Source: Streptomyces ambofaciens ATCC 23877 | GTDB taxonomy: Bacteria; Actinomycetota; Actinomycetes; Streptomycetales; Streptomycetaceae | Direction: 5' to 3' | Assembly (NCBI RefSeq): GCF_001267885.1 | Contig: NZ_CP012382.1 | Span: 4,265,001-4,329,000 of the forward strand | Length of the DNA: 64,000 nt | Part shown: one piece after another, positions 36,173 through 44,887 of the stretch | Position numbering within the stretch: position 1 is the first letter of the stretch | Layout of the letters: the number at the start of each line of letters is the position of its first letter | Made by a program: the position numbers and the translations under genes | The notes under the pieces: generated by a model | Database searches by the model: none | Seen by the model: the letters and a program-made list of their open reading frames with translations, nothing else | Told to the model about the DNA's origin: nothing

Positions 36173-37423
36173 ATGCCTCGTACGAGCACGACCATCGACA
36201 ACATCCACATCGTCATCGACACCGGCATGGCTCAGCCGGACGCGACGACCATCGTGGAACGCAAGGGCCTCGGCCATCCGGACACCCTGGCCGACCATCT
36301 CGCCGAGCGGTTGTCCCGCGCCTACAGCCGCCACACCGTTCAGCACTTCGGCGCCGTACTGCACCACAACTTCGACAAGCTCGCCCTCCTCGGTGGAGCC
36401 AGCGAGGTGCGGTACGGCGCCGGCCGGATGACGTCGCCGGTGCGGGTCCTGGTCAACGGGCGGGCCGCGCCCATGTGCGGCGGCGAGCCGATACCGGTCA
36501 CGGACATAGTGGAGACCGAGGTCCAGGCGTTCTTCGCCGAGCGACTGCCCGAGGTCTCGGACCACCTCGACATCGTCTTCAACATCACCAGCAACTCGAG
36601 CCCGGGTGCCGTCCTCACCGGCGCCGGGGTGCCCGACCGCACCCGCTGGTTCAACCCGCGCTCCGTCGAGGATCTCCGCGAGCGGCGGGTACGGCTCTCC
36701 AACGACACGTCCCTCGGCACCGGCTGGGCGCCGGAAAACCCCTTCGAGTCGTTCGTACGGGAACTGGTGGACCACTTCTCCGGGAAGAGCGCGTTCACGC
36801 TCGCCCACGCCTGGTGCGGCTCTGACGTCAAACTCATGGGCTACTGGGACGGAGCCCAGGCCGACATCGTGCTGTGCGTCCCCCAGAAGTCGCGTCACGT
36901 CGCCAGCCGGGCGGAGTACGTCCGCAACGCGGAGACGGTCCTCGCCGAGTGCCACCGCCTCGCCGGACTCCGGTTGCCCGGAGCGGAGGCCCGCTTCCGG
37001 CTGAATGCTCGCGACGTTCCGGAGAAGGACGAGCTGTACCTCACCTACACCGGCAGTTCGATCGAGTCCGGTGATGAAGGCGTTGTGGGGCGAGGAAACC
37101 GGGTCAACGGGCTGATCACACCGTTGCGGCCGATGAACCTTGAGGGCGCCAACGGCAAGAACCCCGTCTACCACGTCGGCAAGCTGTACAACGTTGCCGC
37201 GCAGCGACTCGCCACCCGGCTCCACGAGGCGACCGAGGGGCACGCCGAGGTTCACCTGGTGAGCACGACCGGGCAGCGACTCGACCAGCCCTGGCGCATC
37301 CTCGTCCGCCTGTCCTCTCCCGACGCCGAGGTGGACAAGGTACAGGCCCTGGTCACCGAGGCTCTCGGCGAGTTCCCGGCCCTGACGGACGAGCTGGTCT
37401 CCGACGGGATCGTGCTGAGCTGA
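36173..37423 (+). CDS. Archaeal-type S-adenosylmethionine synthetase
   Basis: 416 aa from ATG 36173 behind AAAGGGAG. Sequence marks of the archaeal MAT family, distinct from bacterial Met[21 protein letters not shown], then [17 protein letters not shown], then [20 protein letters not shown] and [20 protein letters not shown]. It would make AdoMet from methionine and ATP. A bacterial chromosome already carries MetK, so this is a dedicated supply or a neofunctionalised copy. Its stop shares a base with the next start (TGATG), indicating coupling. Confidence 0.9.
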   Translation: MPRTSTTIDNIHIVIDTGMAQPDATTIVERKGLGHPDTLADHLAERLSRAYSRHTVQHFGAVLHHNFDKLALLGGASEVRYGAGRMTSPVRVLVNGRAAPMCGGEPIPVTDIVETEVQAFFAERLPEVSDHLDIVFNITSNSSPGAVLTGAGVPDRTRWFNPRSVEDLRERRVRLSNDTSLGTGWAPENPFESFVRELVDHFSGKSAFTLAHAWCGSDVKLMGYWDGAQADIVLCVPQKSRHVASRAEYVRNAETVLAECHRLAGLRLPGAEARFRLNARDVPEKDELYLTYTGSSIESGDEGVVGRGNRVNGLITPLRPMNLEGANGKNPVYHVGKLYNVAAQRLATRLHEATEGHAEVHLVSTTGQRLDQPWRILVRLSSPDAEVDKVQALVTEALGEFPALTDELVSDGIVLS

Positions 37424-38349
37424 TGGCGACGCGGACGCTCGGAGAGGTTCCCGCAGGGTGCCGGCAGCGACTACTCGCGCATTACGGGCCGGAAGCCCAG
37501 GCGTGGCTGGACGCAGCGCCGGCCCTGCTGGAGCAGGCCGCCGAACGCTGGCAGTTGTCCCTCGGTGACTACCACGACGCCGGACACGCCTCGGTGATCG
37601 CGACAGCGACCGCCCTCGACGAGCGTCCGCTACTCCTCAAGGCATGGACCGACCCCACCCGGTATCGCCACGAAGTGAGTGCACTGCGGCTGTGGGCTGG
37701 CGGACCGACGGCGGACGTCATCGAGGCCGCTGACGACCTGGCGGTGGCCGCCCTGGAGCTGGTGGGAGGGCGCCCTGGTGGCGCCGAGCGGCCAGAGCGC
37801 GAGGTTCAGCTGGTGGCGGCTGCCCTTCAGGGGCTGCACACCCTCGGCCAGCGCCGAAGGCGACCGAACAGCTTCCCGCTGCTCGCCGACCACCTCGGTG
37901 CGGAGATGCTGCCGCGGATCCGGCGACGGATGGAGACGCTCGAGCTCGATGCATGGCGTCTGCTCGTCGACACCGCGCTCCCTGCGCTCGCCGGACTGAG
38001 GGAAGACGCAGGCAGGACGACTGTCCTGCACGCGGACTTGTATCGGGAGAACGTGCCATTCGACTGGCTGGGGCACCCTCGCCTGCTCGATCCGCTGCCC
38101 ATGCTCGGCGACGCGGCATTCGACTGGGCCTTCTGGACCGTCTACTACGACCTTGGGCACGGGACCGACGGGCGGCTGGCCGCTGCCGCCCGAATCTCGG
38201 GGATCCCCATTCCCGTACTCGCGCCGTGGTGCAGAGCGCTGGCCCTCGACGGACTCCTCTACTACCTGGAGGCGGGGGACCCGAGAGCACCGCAGATGGC
38301 GGAAGTGCTCGCCGGCCTTTCCGCGTCGACCCCGAGGAGGGACTCGTGA
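37423..38349 (+). CDS. Phosphotransferase of the APH type
   Basis: 308 aa. The catalytic loop TTVLHADLYRENVPFDW and the LLDPLPMLGDAAFDWAFW metal-binding region are those of aminoglycoside/hydroxyurea phosphotransferases. The N-terminus is Ala-rich with a plausible ATP-binding lobe (ERPLLLKAWTDPTRYRHE). Second kinase of the operon. It overlaps the AdoMet synthetase by one base and the phosphatase by 4 nt. A kinase next to a phosphatase is a recurrent sign of a phosphorylated intermediate or protective phosphorylation in small-molecule pathways. Confidence 0.8.
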   Translation: MATRTLGEVPAGCRQRLLAHYGPEAQAWLDAAPALLEQAAERWQLSLGDYHDAGHASVIATATALDERPLLLKAWTDPTRYRHEVSALRLWAGGPTADVIEAADDLAVAALELVGGRPGGAERPEREVQLVAAALQGLHTLGQRRRRPNSFPLLADHLGAEMLPRIRRRMETLELDAWRLLVDTALPALAGLREDAGRTTVLHADLYRENVPFDWLGHPRLLDPLPMLGDAAFDWAFWTVYYDLGHGTDGRLAAAARISGIPIPVLAPWCRALALDGLLYYLEAGDPRAPQMAEVLAGLSASTPRRDS

Positions 38350-39056
38350 CCACCTACGTCCTCCGCCACGGCCAGACGAACTACAGCAAGCGGTACCTCG
38401 TCAACGGCGACCCGTCCCAGCCCATCCACCTGACCGAGGAGGGGCGGCAATCGCTGGGCCTGGGTTGGTCCACCCTCCCCCTCCACACCGTGCGGACGTG
38501 GCTGACCAGCGAGTTCCCGCGTGCCCATCAGACGGCTTCGCTGCTGATGGGTGTACCGGCGGCGGAGCTGGTCATAGACACTCGGCTGAACGAACTCGAC
38601 TACGGAGAGTTCGAGGGTCGCCCGTTCCTGGAGTACGCGGTATGGCTTGACGGCCAGGGCCCGAACGAGCGGCCTGCGGGCGGCACCGAGTCCCAGCGCG
38701 ACGGCATCCGGAGGATGCTCACCGGATTGCTCGCCACGCTGGAGCGCCCCGGACCCCGCATTCTCGTAGGCCACGGCCTTTTGGCCTCCGTGCTCCTCTG
38801 GCATCAGAACCGATCTCCGAAGGAGGCCATGCCGCTCTTCTTCCCTGAGGCGCCGTACGTCGAGTCGATCGCCATACCCGACGACGAGCTGCCGGACTGG
38901 ATCACGGCGCTGATGAGTGATCTCGACACGGACGTTCCCGGAGGTCGCGCCGACCGCGGTGGCGCGGACATATTCGGGATCGGTGAGGGCTCGGCGGTTG
39001 CTACGGTCGATTCCGTATCCCACCAGCCGGATCAAAAGGATCTTCCTCATGCATGA
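38346..39056 (+). CDS. Histidine phosphatase family protein
   Basis: 236 aa from GTG 38346 (4-nt GTGA overlap). Catalytic RHGQ in TTYVLRHGQTNYSKR (His about residue 8), the SEFPRAHQTASLL arginine motif, the catalytic acid near LNELDYGEFEGRPF, and the second His in ILVGHGLLAS complete the phosphoglycerate-mutase-like active site. The C-terminal 40 residues after WITALMSDL are unusual for the family and may be disordered. It overlaps the SerRS gene by 8 nt. Confidence 0.85.
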   Translation: MTTYVLRHGQTNYSKRYLVNGDPSQPIHLTEEGRQSLGLGWSTLPLHTVRTWLTSEFPRAHQTASLLMGVPAAELVIDTRLNELDYGEFEGRPFLEYAVWLDGQGPNERPAGGTESQRDGIRRMLTGLLATLERPGPRILVGHGLLASVLLWHQNRSPKEAMPLFFPEAPYVESIAIPDDELPDWITALMSDLDTDVPGGRADRGGADIFGIGEGSAVATVDSVSHQPDQKDLPHA

Positions 39057-40341
39057 TGCCCGCGCCCTAATCGAAATGGGTGCCGAAGCGGTTCGTCGGC
39101 TCGCTCGTCGCGGTTACTCTCTGGACCTGTCCGAGCTGGAGTCCCTCCAGTCTCGGCGCAACCAGAACATCCGCTCGGCCGACGAGCTGCGGGCTGAGTC
39201 CAAGCGGGTGGCGAGTGAGGTCCAGCAGACGGCCAAACAGGGCGGCGACATCTCCAAGCTGAAGGAGCGCGCCCGCGAGCTCAAGGACCAGATCCGGGAC
39301 ATCGAGGCCGGGCAGGTGCAGGTCGAGGAACAGCTCCGCGACCTCCTCCTCAGCATCCCGAACCTGCCGGACGACGCGGCCCCGGACGGCGACTCCGAGG
39401 ACTTCGCGGTCGAGATCCGGCGGGTCGGCACTCCTCCGGCTTTCCCGTTCGAGCCGAAGGACCACGTCGACCTCGGTGAGGCCATCGGCATCCTCGACTT
39501 CGCTCGGGCGACGAAGCTGTCCGGCCCGCGCTTCGCGGTCTCGCGTGGCGCCGGAGCAGCGCTGGAACGTGCCCTGGCCACGCTCTTCCTCGACCTGCAC
39601 ACCCGTCGGCACGGGTACGTCGAGCACGCGGTCCCGTACCTGGTCACCCGCAAGACGATGACCGGCACGGGGCAGCTGCCGAAGTTCGAGGAGGACCTGT
39701 TCAAGACCGGCGTCGCCGACCGCGAGCTGTTCCTGATCCCGACGGCCGAGGTGCCGCTGACCAACCTCTACGCCGACGAGATCATCCCTCCGGCCGAGCT
39801 GCCGCTGGCGCTCACCGCGCACACGCCGTGCTTCCGGTCCGAAGCGGGCTCGTACGGCCGCGACACCCGGGGGCTGATCCGTCAGCATCAGTTCGCCAAG
39901 GTCGAGATCGTCCAGATGGTCGACCCGGCGGACGCGGACGCCACGCTGGAGACGATGGTCGGCCACGCTGAGGCGTGCCTGAAGGAACTCGGCCTCGCCT
40001 ACCGCGTCGTCAAGCTGGCTGCCGGTGACACTGGCTTCTCCGCCCAGCTCACGTACGACATCGAAGTCTGGATCCCGAGCCAGAACACGTACCGAGAGAT
40101 CTCCTCGGTCTCCAACTTCGGCACCTTCCAGGCCCGCCGGGCGAACATCCGGACCCGCGGTGAGGGCGGCAAGCCCAAGCTCGTCGCCACACTCAACGGC
40201 TCCGGCCTCCCCGTCGGCCGCACCCTGGCCGCTCTCCTCGAGCAGTGCCAGCAACAGGACGGCTCCATCGTCCTGCCCGAATCGCTCATCCCGTACCTCG
40301 GCTTCCGCCGTATCTCGGCGGACGGAACACCGGAGGCATAA
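39049..40341 (+). CDS. serS: Seryl-tRNA synthetase (second copy type)
   Basis: 430 aa, the normal length. The N-terminal coiled-coil tRNA-binding arm (about 30-105: ELRAESKRVASEVQQTAKQG onward) precedes the class II core: TAEVPLTNLYADEII, motif 2 PCFRSEAGSYGRDTRGLIRQ and motif 3 ATLNGSGLPVGRTLAALLEQ. All parts needed for Ser-tRNA formation look intact. Housekeeping SerRS is not expected on a mobile element, so this is a paralogue for biosynthesis (Ser-tRNA as donor) or a resistant copy. Overlaps the phosphatase gene; glycosyltransferase follows. Confidence 0.9.
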   Translation: MHDARALIEMGAEAVRRLARRGYSLDLSELESLQSRRNQNIRSADELRAESKRVASEVQQTAKQGGDISKLKERARELKDQIRDIEAGQVQVEEQLRDLLLSIPNLPDDAAPDGDSEDFAVEIRRVGTPPAFPFEPKDHVDLGEAIGILDFARATKLSGPRFAVSRGAGAALERALATLFLDLHTRRHGYVEHAVPYLVTRKTMTGTGQLPKFEEDLFKTGVADRELFLIPTAEVPLTNLYADEIIPPAELPLALTAHTPCFRSEAGSYGRDTRGLIRQHQFAKVEIVQMVDPADADATLETMVGHAEACLKELGLAYRVVKLAAGDTGFSAQLTYDIEVWIPSQNTYREISSVSNFGTFQARRANIRTRGEGGKPKLVATLNGSGLPVGRTLAALLEQCQQQDGSIVLPESLIPYLGFRRISADGTPEA

Positions 40342-40342
40342 C

Positions 40343-41365
40343 GTGCTCGTCGGCGTCTGCGACTTCCCTGGTAGCTACGCCTTCCCACCCGCCGGCTACG
40401 GCGGGATCGAACGATGGCTGTGGGCGGTCGCCGTAGGCGCCCGAGCCGCAGGCGCCGACGTACACCTTCTTGGGCCGGGCTGGCTCACGGATCTGGAGAA
40501 CGACTGGGTCCGTCGGCCGGTCCGCCTAGAGGACATCACCGCCGGATCGCTCGTCGAGCGCGAGCTGCGCGACAGTGCGTACGACCTCCTGGTCGTGGGC
40601 CACGAGTACCCCTCGCTTCCGGCCTGGACCCGCACGTGGAGCGAGCTGGACTGCGACGTCGCCACGTTTCAGCACTCGCCGGTCTTCCAACACACCAACG
40701 CTGCCTTCGACGGTCGGCGGTCGCGGCTCTACTGCTACTCGCCCGAGATGATTGAGCGCTACGCCGGCCACCGGCCGATCCCCGAGCTCGCCGTTCACCT
40801 CGGCCTCCGCGAGGAGGAGCCTCCAGCCACCGCTGGCACCGACCTCGTCTGGCTCGGCCGGATCGACGAGGACAAGGTCCCGCACATCGCCGTGCGGGCG
40901 GCACAGATCCTTGGCCGCCGGATCCGAATCGTTGGTCCGGTCTTCGACAAGGAATATGTGCGCCGCCACGAGGACCTCTTCGGCGCTGAACACGTGGAGT
41001 GGGTCGGGGAACTCGGCGGCACCGCCAAGACGGCCGCAATCGCCGAGGCGTCTGTCTTCGTCTATACGTACGCCCGTGCGTACGTGGAGGCCGGTGCCGC
41101 TGTCTTCGGTGAATCTCTTCGTGGTGGCACCCCAATGGCGGCTCTGACCTGGCGGGAAGGGACATGCGCCCAGGCGGCCCTGTGCAACGAGACCGGTGGG
41201 GTCGCCGTCGTCGACCCGCTGGAGGACGATGAGACGGCGGCGCAAAGGCTCGCCGACTCGATCCAGCAGGCGGAAGACCTCGACCACCGCCGGGTCCAGG
41301 CCATTGGGATGCAGCGCTTCGACCCGGTCCGCCATTTCCAGACGATGGCGACGCGACCGTGCTGA
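40343..41365 (+). CDS. GT4-family glycosyltransferase
   Basis: 340 aa from GTG 40343, with GGAGG six bases upstream overlapping the SerRS end. N-terminal PAGYGGIERWLWAVAVGARA is the GT-B acceptor-domain start common in GT4 enzymes. TDLVWLGRIDEDKVPHIAVR opens the donor domain. YVEAGAAVFGESLRGGTPMA is the E-x7-E donor-site region. A sugar nucleotide is the expected donor. Its stop overlaps the next start (GTGCTGA), consistent with coupled translation. Confidence 0.85.
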   Translation: MLVGVCDFPGSYAFPPAGYGGIERWLWAVAVGARAAGADVHLLGPGWLTDLENDWVRRPVRLEDITAGSLVERELRDSAYDLLVVGHEYPSLPAWTRTWSELDCDVATFQHSPVFQHTNAAFDGRRSRLYCYSPEMIERYAGHRPIPELAVHLGLREEEPPATAGTDLVWLGRIDEDKVPHIAVRAAQILGRRIRIVGPVFDKEYVRRHEDLFGAEHVEWVGELGGTAKTAAIAEASVFVYTYARAYVEAGAAVFGESLRGGTPMAALTWREGTCAQAALCNETGGVAVVDPLEDDETAAQRLADSIQQAEDLDHRRVQAIGMQRFDPVRHFQTMATRPC

Positions 41366-42354
41366 CCTGCGCGAACCGCATGCTCGGGGAAGACTTGGCC
41401 CGGCAGATACCCGTCGTTCTGCGTGCTGCCTTAGGCCGCCACTGGGAGTTCACGGCCGACGGCCGTCACATCCAGGTCCGCCACCCGAACCGTGATACCC
41501 CCTACAGGCCACCGCGCAAACCGCCCTCATGGAGGGAGCTGCTGGCCTCTCTGGAGACTGGCTTCGCGCGAGTTGGGGCCCCACGCGATGCCTGCCTTCC
41601 CCTCCGCTGGGGGCGGGAGACCGAACTGACCATCTCCGCGGTCCAAGCACTTGACCCACTTCTCAAAGACGGCCAACTGCGCACGCACCGCAGCGGGTTC
41701 CTTCCCCAGCCAGTCGTCCGCTTCACAGGCCAGCGCGACGCCACCGGCCACTTGAAGGACGGCTTCCTGACCTCCTTTGTCAACGTATCCAGGGTCCAAC
41801 CCATAGGCAGCCTGGACGAGTACGGCGCCATTCTCGATGGCTGGCTGGCAGTCCTTTCCCAACTCGGCTTCCACGCGCGGCACCTGAGTATCAACGGCGA
41901 TCTGTCCTCGTGGCGCCGGCGTCAGGTGGAGGGGATCACGCTGCGCTTCCGCCATCTGGACCGCACCCTCGGCGACATCGTCCTCCTGTGGAACACCGAA
42001 CACCCAGGCCGGATAGCCGTAGACCTCGGCAGCGGACTGGAACGCCTGGCTTGGGCTCGCACCCAGGAGCGCTGGCACCAATTGATCTACGGCAGCTTCA
42101 CCGGGACTGCGCCGCCGGCCACGCTGGATGCCATCCGTACGGCCACGCTCCTCCTCGGACACGGGATCACCCCAGCTGCCCGAGGAGCGGGAGGAATCAC
42201 CCGGCGTGTCATAGGCACCATCGACCGAGATGCCGCACGTCTTGGCGTCGGGGCTCTGGTCCGGGACATGTATCGCTACTGGTCGCTCGTTGGTGTGCTG
42301 CGGGCACCGTGGCCTGAGATCGCCCGTGCAATCGAGGAAGAGATGCGCCTCTAG
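41359..42354 (+). CDS. Stand-alone AlaRS-like class II synthetase catalytic domain
   Basis: 331 aa. The middle and end align by eye with the alanyl-tRNA synthetase core. LGDIVLLWN corresponds to AlaRS EIWN, and IAVDLGSGLERLAWA (about residues 218-233) is class II motif 3 (AlaRS VDTGMGLERIAAV). LLLGHGITPAARGAGGITRR corresponds to DGVMPSNENRGYVLRR. The editing and C-Ala domains are absent, and the N-terminal half is diverged around motif 1/2. It may activate an amino acid for a non-ribosomal step, or act on tRNA. Last gene of the operon; ends before the converging GIY-YIG gene. Confidence 0.7.
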   Translation: MLTCANRMLGEDLARQIPVVLRAALGRHWEFTADGRHIQVRHPNRDTPYRPPRKPPSWRELLASLETGFARVGAPRDACLPLRWGRETELTISAVQALDPLLKDGQLRTHRSGFLPQPVVRFTGQRDATGHLKDGFLTSFVNVSRVQPIGSLDEYGAILDGWLAVLSQLGFHARHLSINGDLSSWRRRQVEGITLRFRHLDRTLGDIVLLWNTEHPGRIAVDLGSGLERLAWARTQERWHQLIYGSFTGTAPPATLDAIRTATLLLGHGITPAARGAGGITRRVIGTIDRDAARLGVGALVRDMYRYWSLVGVLRAPWPEIARAIEEEMRL

Positions 42355-42400
42355 GGCACCCTGCGTCGGTTCGCGTCTCCTGTCATCCAAGCGAGGCATA

Positions 42401-43265
42401 TGACAGCGAACTCGGCCGTCGTCGAGAGAGCGCGACTGTGATCAGGCCGCCTGTGCCAGGTCGTCGGCTCTGCGGCGCGCGGCGGCCCGGCCTGCGGCCG
42501 CTTGCGCCCAGGAACGGGCAGCAGCCCAGAACGCGGAACGGTTCCACCAAGCACCGCCGTTGACGATCGGCACCGTGGTGGTCTCCCGTATCGCCCGTTG
42601 AAGCAGGTTGCGCTCCCACTGCCGGGCTGCCGCTGCATCCGCGGTCGGAGCCCACCACACCACGGCGTCACGGGCGACCATCACACGGCTGAACGACTCC
42701 CAGTGGTCCGCCATATATGCCTCGTCTGCCCCGGCTTCGACCGCCTCGTGGCCCTCGCGCACCCAGCGCAGCTCCTGCGCGCTGAGCCGACTGCGCAGGC
42801 CGTTCTTCCCCGACGCCTTCCCGATGTATAGCACCTGGTGGGTCAGCCGCGACGACCATACGTACACGCCTGGCCCCCAGGGCAGCTGGGCACGGGCATC
42901 CGGGTCGAGCGGGTCGGAACATGACCACTCAAGCTCACCGGTGGTGACAGTGACGACGTCCTTGATCGCGTGCAGTGCCAGGACGTGCAGGGGTATCGGC
43001 ATGCTTCGGGAGGCTACCCGGCGCCAGCGACATCGCCGTCCGGCACCCGCGAGCGATCCGTAAAGTCCCTGCCGAGGTCTCCGGCCACCACTGGCTTCAG
43101 ATGGGCAGATCGGCCTCCCGTTGACCATCCAACCCAGGTGACCCGAGATCAGCGCATTGCACACGACTGACTTTGCTGTCGAGGGACAGTTGCCCCCTGT
43201 CACCCATTCGGGCGTCTGACAGCGAACCCAGCCGCTTCGGCTGTGTATGACAGTGAACCTAGTCG
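42401..43265 (+). repeat. Three short direct repeats TGACAGYGAAC around the GIY-YIG gene
   Basis: TGACAGCGAACTCGGCCG (42401-42418), TGACAGCGAACCCAGCCG (43217-43234) and TGACAGTGAACCTAGTCG (43248-43265). The first lies beyond the 3' end and the others upstream of the GIY-YIG gene. Confidence 0.45.
42442..43002 (-). CDS. GIY-YIG nuclease-like protein
   Basis: 186 aa from ATG 43002; the frame opens far upstream, but that part is not protein-like. The GIY-YIG core reads GPGVYVWSSRLTHQVLYIGK (about residues 38-57), followed by a SRLSAQELRW helix with the conserved Arg. The C-terminal half holds a Trp/Ala/Arg-rich helical region (AFWAAARSWAQAAAGRAAAR). DNA nicking or cleavage is the family role. 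Its job here is unknown; it lies between the metabolic operon and Shedu. Confidence 0.7.
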   Translation of the reverse strand: MPIPLHVLALHAIKDVVTVTTGELEWSCSDPLDPDARAQLPWGPGVYVWSSRLTHQVLYIGKASGKNGLRSRLSAQELRWVREGHEAVEAGADEAYMADHWESFSRVMVARDAVVWWAPTADAAAARQWERNLLQRAIRETTTVPIVNGGAWWNRSAFWAAARSWAQAAAGRAAARRRADDLAQAA

Positions 43266-43336
43266 TGCAGCGTGAGCACTCGTGGGGCGCGACGAACAAG
43301 ACCAGGCCCAACCGTTCGGCACGAAGGACAACATCG

Positions 43337-44536
43337 GTGACTGAGACCAATTGGCAGCTGGTCGCGGATGCGCTTGGCCATCTGTACGCCGGACCGACCG
43401 CAGAGCAGCATGCCATCGCCGACGAATTGAAGTTTCCCCTGGCGCCGGGCACACCCACCCCAGTCGCTGCCGCCCTGCTCCGCGCTCACCTAGCAAAACC
43501 GCTGCGCCTGCGAGAGCACCCGCCGATCGACGAGCCGGAGTACGACTATCTCGCCCGCGTAGCAACGGAGACGAACCTGCACGTCCCAGTCCTCGAAGAG
43601 ATAGGCAGCCGGGATCTTCTGGACGCGTGGCTCGAAGTCGCCTGGGCACGGCGAACGGTCCACCACCTCGAACGCTTACGCCCCGAGGTGGGTGATATCG
43701 CGATCACCGTGAGGAGAAGAAAGCCCGAGGAGGACCGGTACGGGCAGATCAGCTCGATCAGCCTCAGCGGCCAGCTGAACTTCCGCGGTGGTCTCGGCAG
43801 AAGAGCGTGGCCCCACACCGTCAAGCGCGTCGCGAAGGTCAGCGACGCCGACCATGGCGAACTTCTCACCAGGGCTCGTGAGGAGGTCGCCGCCGAGGAC
43901 CAGCACCCTGAGCGTGTCACCAAACGAGAGCTCGCGCTGCTTGACAACTGGAAGGTCCCACGTCGCTCCTCGCTGGCGGACTGTCGAGCTCTCCAAGAGG
44001 CCCTGGACAGCGCCACCGAGGAACGGCCGATGCAGGTTGTTCTGGAGAACCACCCAGCACTCCTTGCCAACATGATCACGGGCAACCACGGGGTATGGGT
44101 CCGACCGCAGGTTCGTCTGGGCGACCAGTACGTCTCGGACTTCCTCATCGCCAGTGAGACCTCGGCAGGGATGCGCTGGCACCTCGTCGAACTCGAATGC
44201 CCCACAGCGCGGATCACCAACGCTGGAAACCGACGCGAATCTCCCACACTGCGCCATGCCATCGAACAGATCCAGGACTGGCGAGAGTGGCTGAAGACCA
44301 ATCTCCTGGCCGCCCGGGAAAAGCTCCCAGGCATCACCATGGACGCACGCGGACTCATCATTATGGGACGGGAGGACGGGACGGACAGAGCCCGCGAGAT
44401 CCGGGATGGCCGGTCCGCCAATGACCGGATCGAGGTCCGGACGTATGACTGGCTCCTACGCGCCGCCCGTCGCGCCGACTCTATGGCCCGGGGCCTGCTC
44501 GACGAGGAAACCGGAGACCTTGACCTGGACTGGTGA
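43337..44536 (+). CDS. Shedu-type (DUF4263) defence nuclease
   Basis: 399 aa from GTG 43337 (GAAGGA eight bases upstream). The DUF4263 core is recognisable: MQVVLENHPALLANMITGN, then VWVRPQVRLGDQYVSDFLIA, then WHLVELECPT (about residues 280-290), then IEQIQDWREWLKTNL. DF and the following ELE form the PD-(D/E)XK active site, with Glu in the usual Lys place, a variant common in this family. The first 230 residues are a variable sensor region. Shedu proteins give phage defence as single genes. Confidence 0.8.
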   Translation: MTETNWQLVADALGHLYAGPTAEQHAIADELKFPLAPGTPTPVAAALLRAHLAKPLRLREHPPIDEPEYDYLARVATETNLHVPVLEEIGSRDLLDAWLEVAWARRTVHHLERLRPEVGDIAITVRRRKPEEDRYGQISSISLSGQLNFRGGLGRRAWPHTVKRVAKVSDADHGELLTRAREEVAAEDQHPERVTKRELALLDNWKVPRRSSLADCRALQEALDSATEERPMQVVLENHPALLANMITGNHGVWVRPQVRLGDQYVSDFLIASETSAGMRWHLVELECPTARITNAGNRRESPTLRHAIEQIQDWREWLKTNLLAAREKLPGITMDARGLIIMGREDGTDRAREIRDGRSANDRIEVRTYDWLLRAARRADSMARGLLDEETGDLDLDW

Positions 44537-44887
44537 CGTCGCCGCGGACACCCTCGGGCCCTTCCATCATCCAAGCAGGGGCGCAAGCTACCGCCACCCA
44601 CGTATGGATATGCCGGGGCGGGAAACATGACGGCCCGGCCTCATCCCTGTCGGCGCCACTGGCAATTCCCGTGGCCAGATCGATGACGCCCTCCACTACG
44701 CGAGATCACTGGGCTCGAGGAACGGGGGCGCTCCGTGTTGTGAGGGATGGGGCGGTGGGCAACACATAGGTTCCGGAGAACCCCCGGTTTCGGTAACCGG
44801 GGATGTGCAGCTACGATCTGTCGGCTTCGCACCGGTCCGTGGCTGCGCGTGGTGTCGTTCCTCGTGGCCCGCGCCAGACGCTCCGGC
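44537..44887. other. Intergenic region between Shedu and relaxase genes
   Basis: No gene supported. It separates cargo from the mobility core and contains one strong hairpin: CCCCGGTT (44782-44789), loop, AACCGGGG (44795-44802). The hairpin lies about 90 nt beyond the relaxase stop and may end that transcript. Confidence 0.5.
44782..44802 (-). terminator. Hairpin downstream of the relaxase gene
   Basis: Perfect 8-bp GC-rich stem with a 5-nt loop. No clear T-run, so termination is only suggested. Confidence 0.4.

Noticed and set aside
43337..44536. Loss of the catalytic Lys in the Shedu protein as evidence for inactivity
   Set aside because: The E-x-E form (ELE) is, to my knowledge, frequent in DUF4263 proteins, so it is not evidence of decay.
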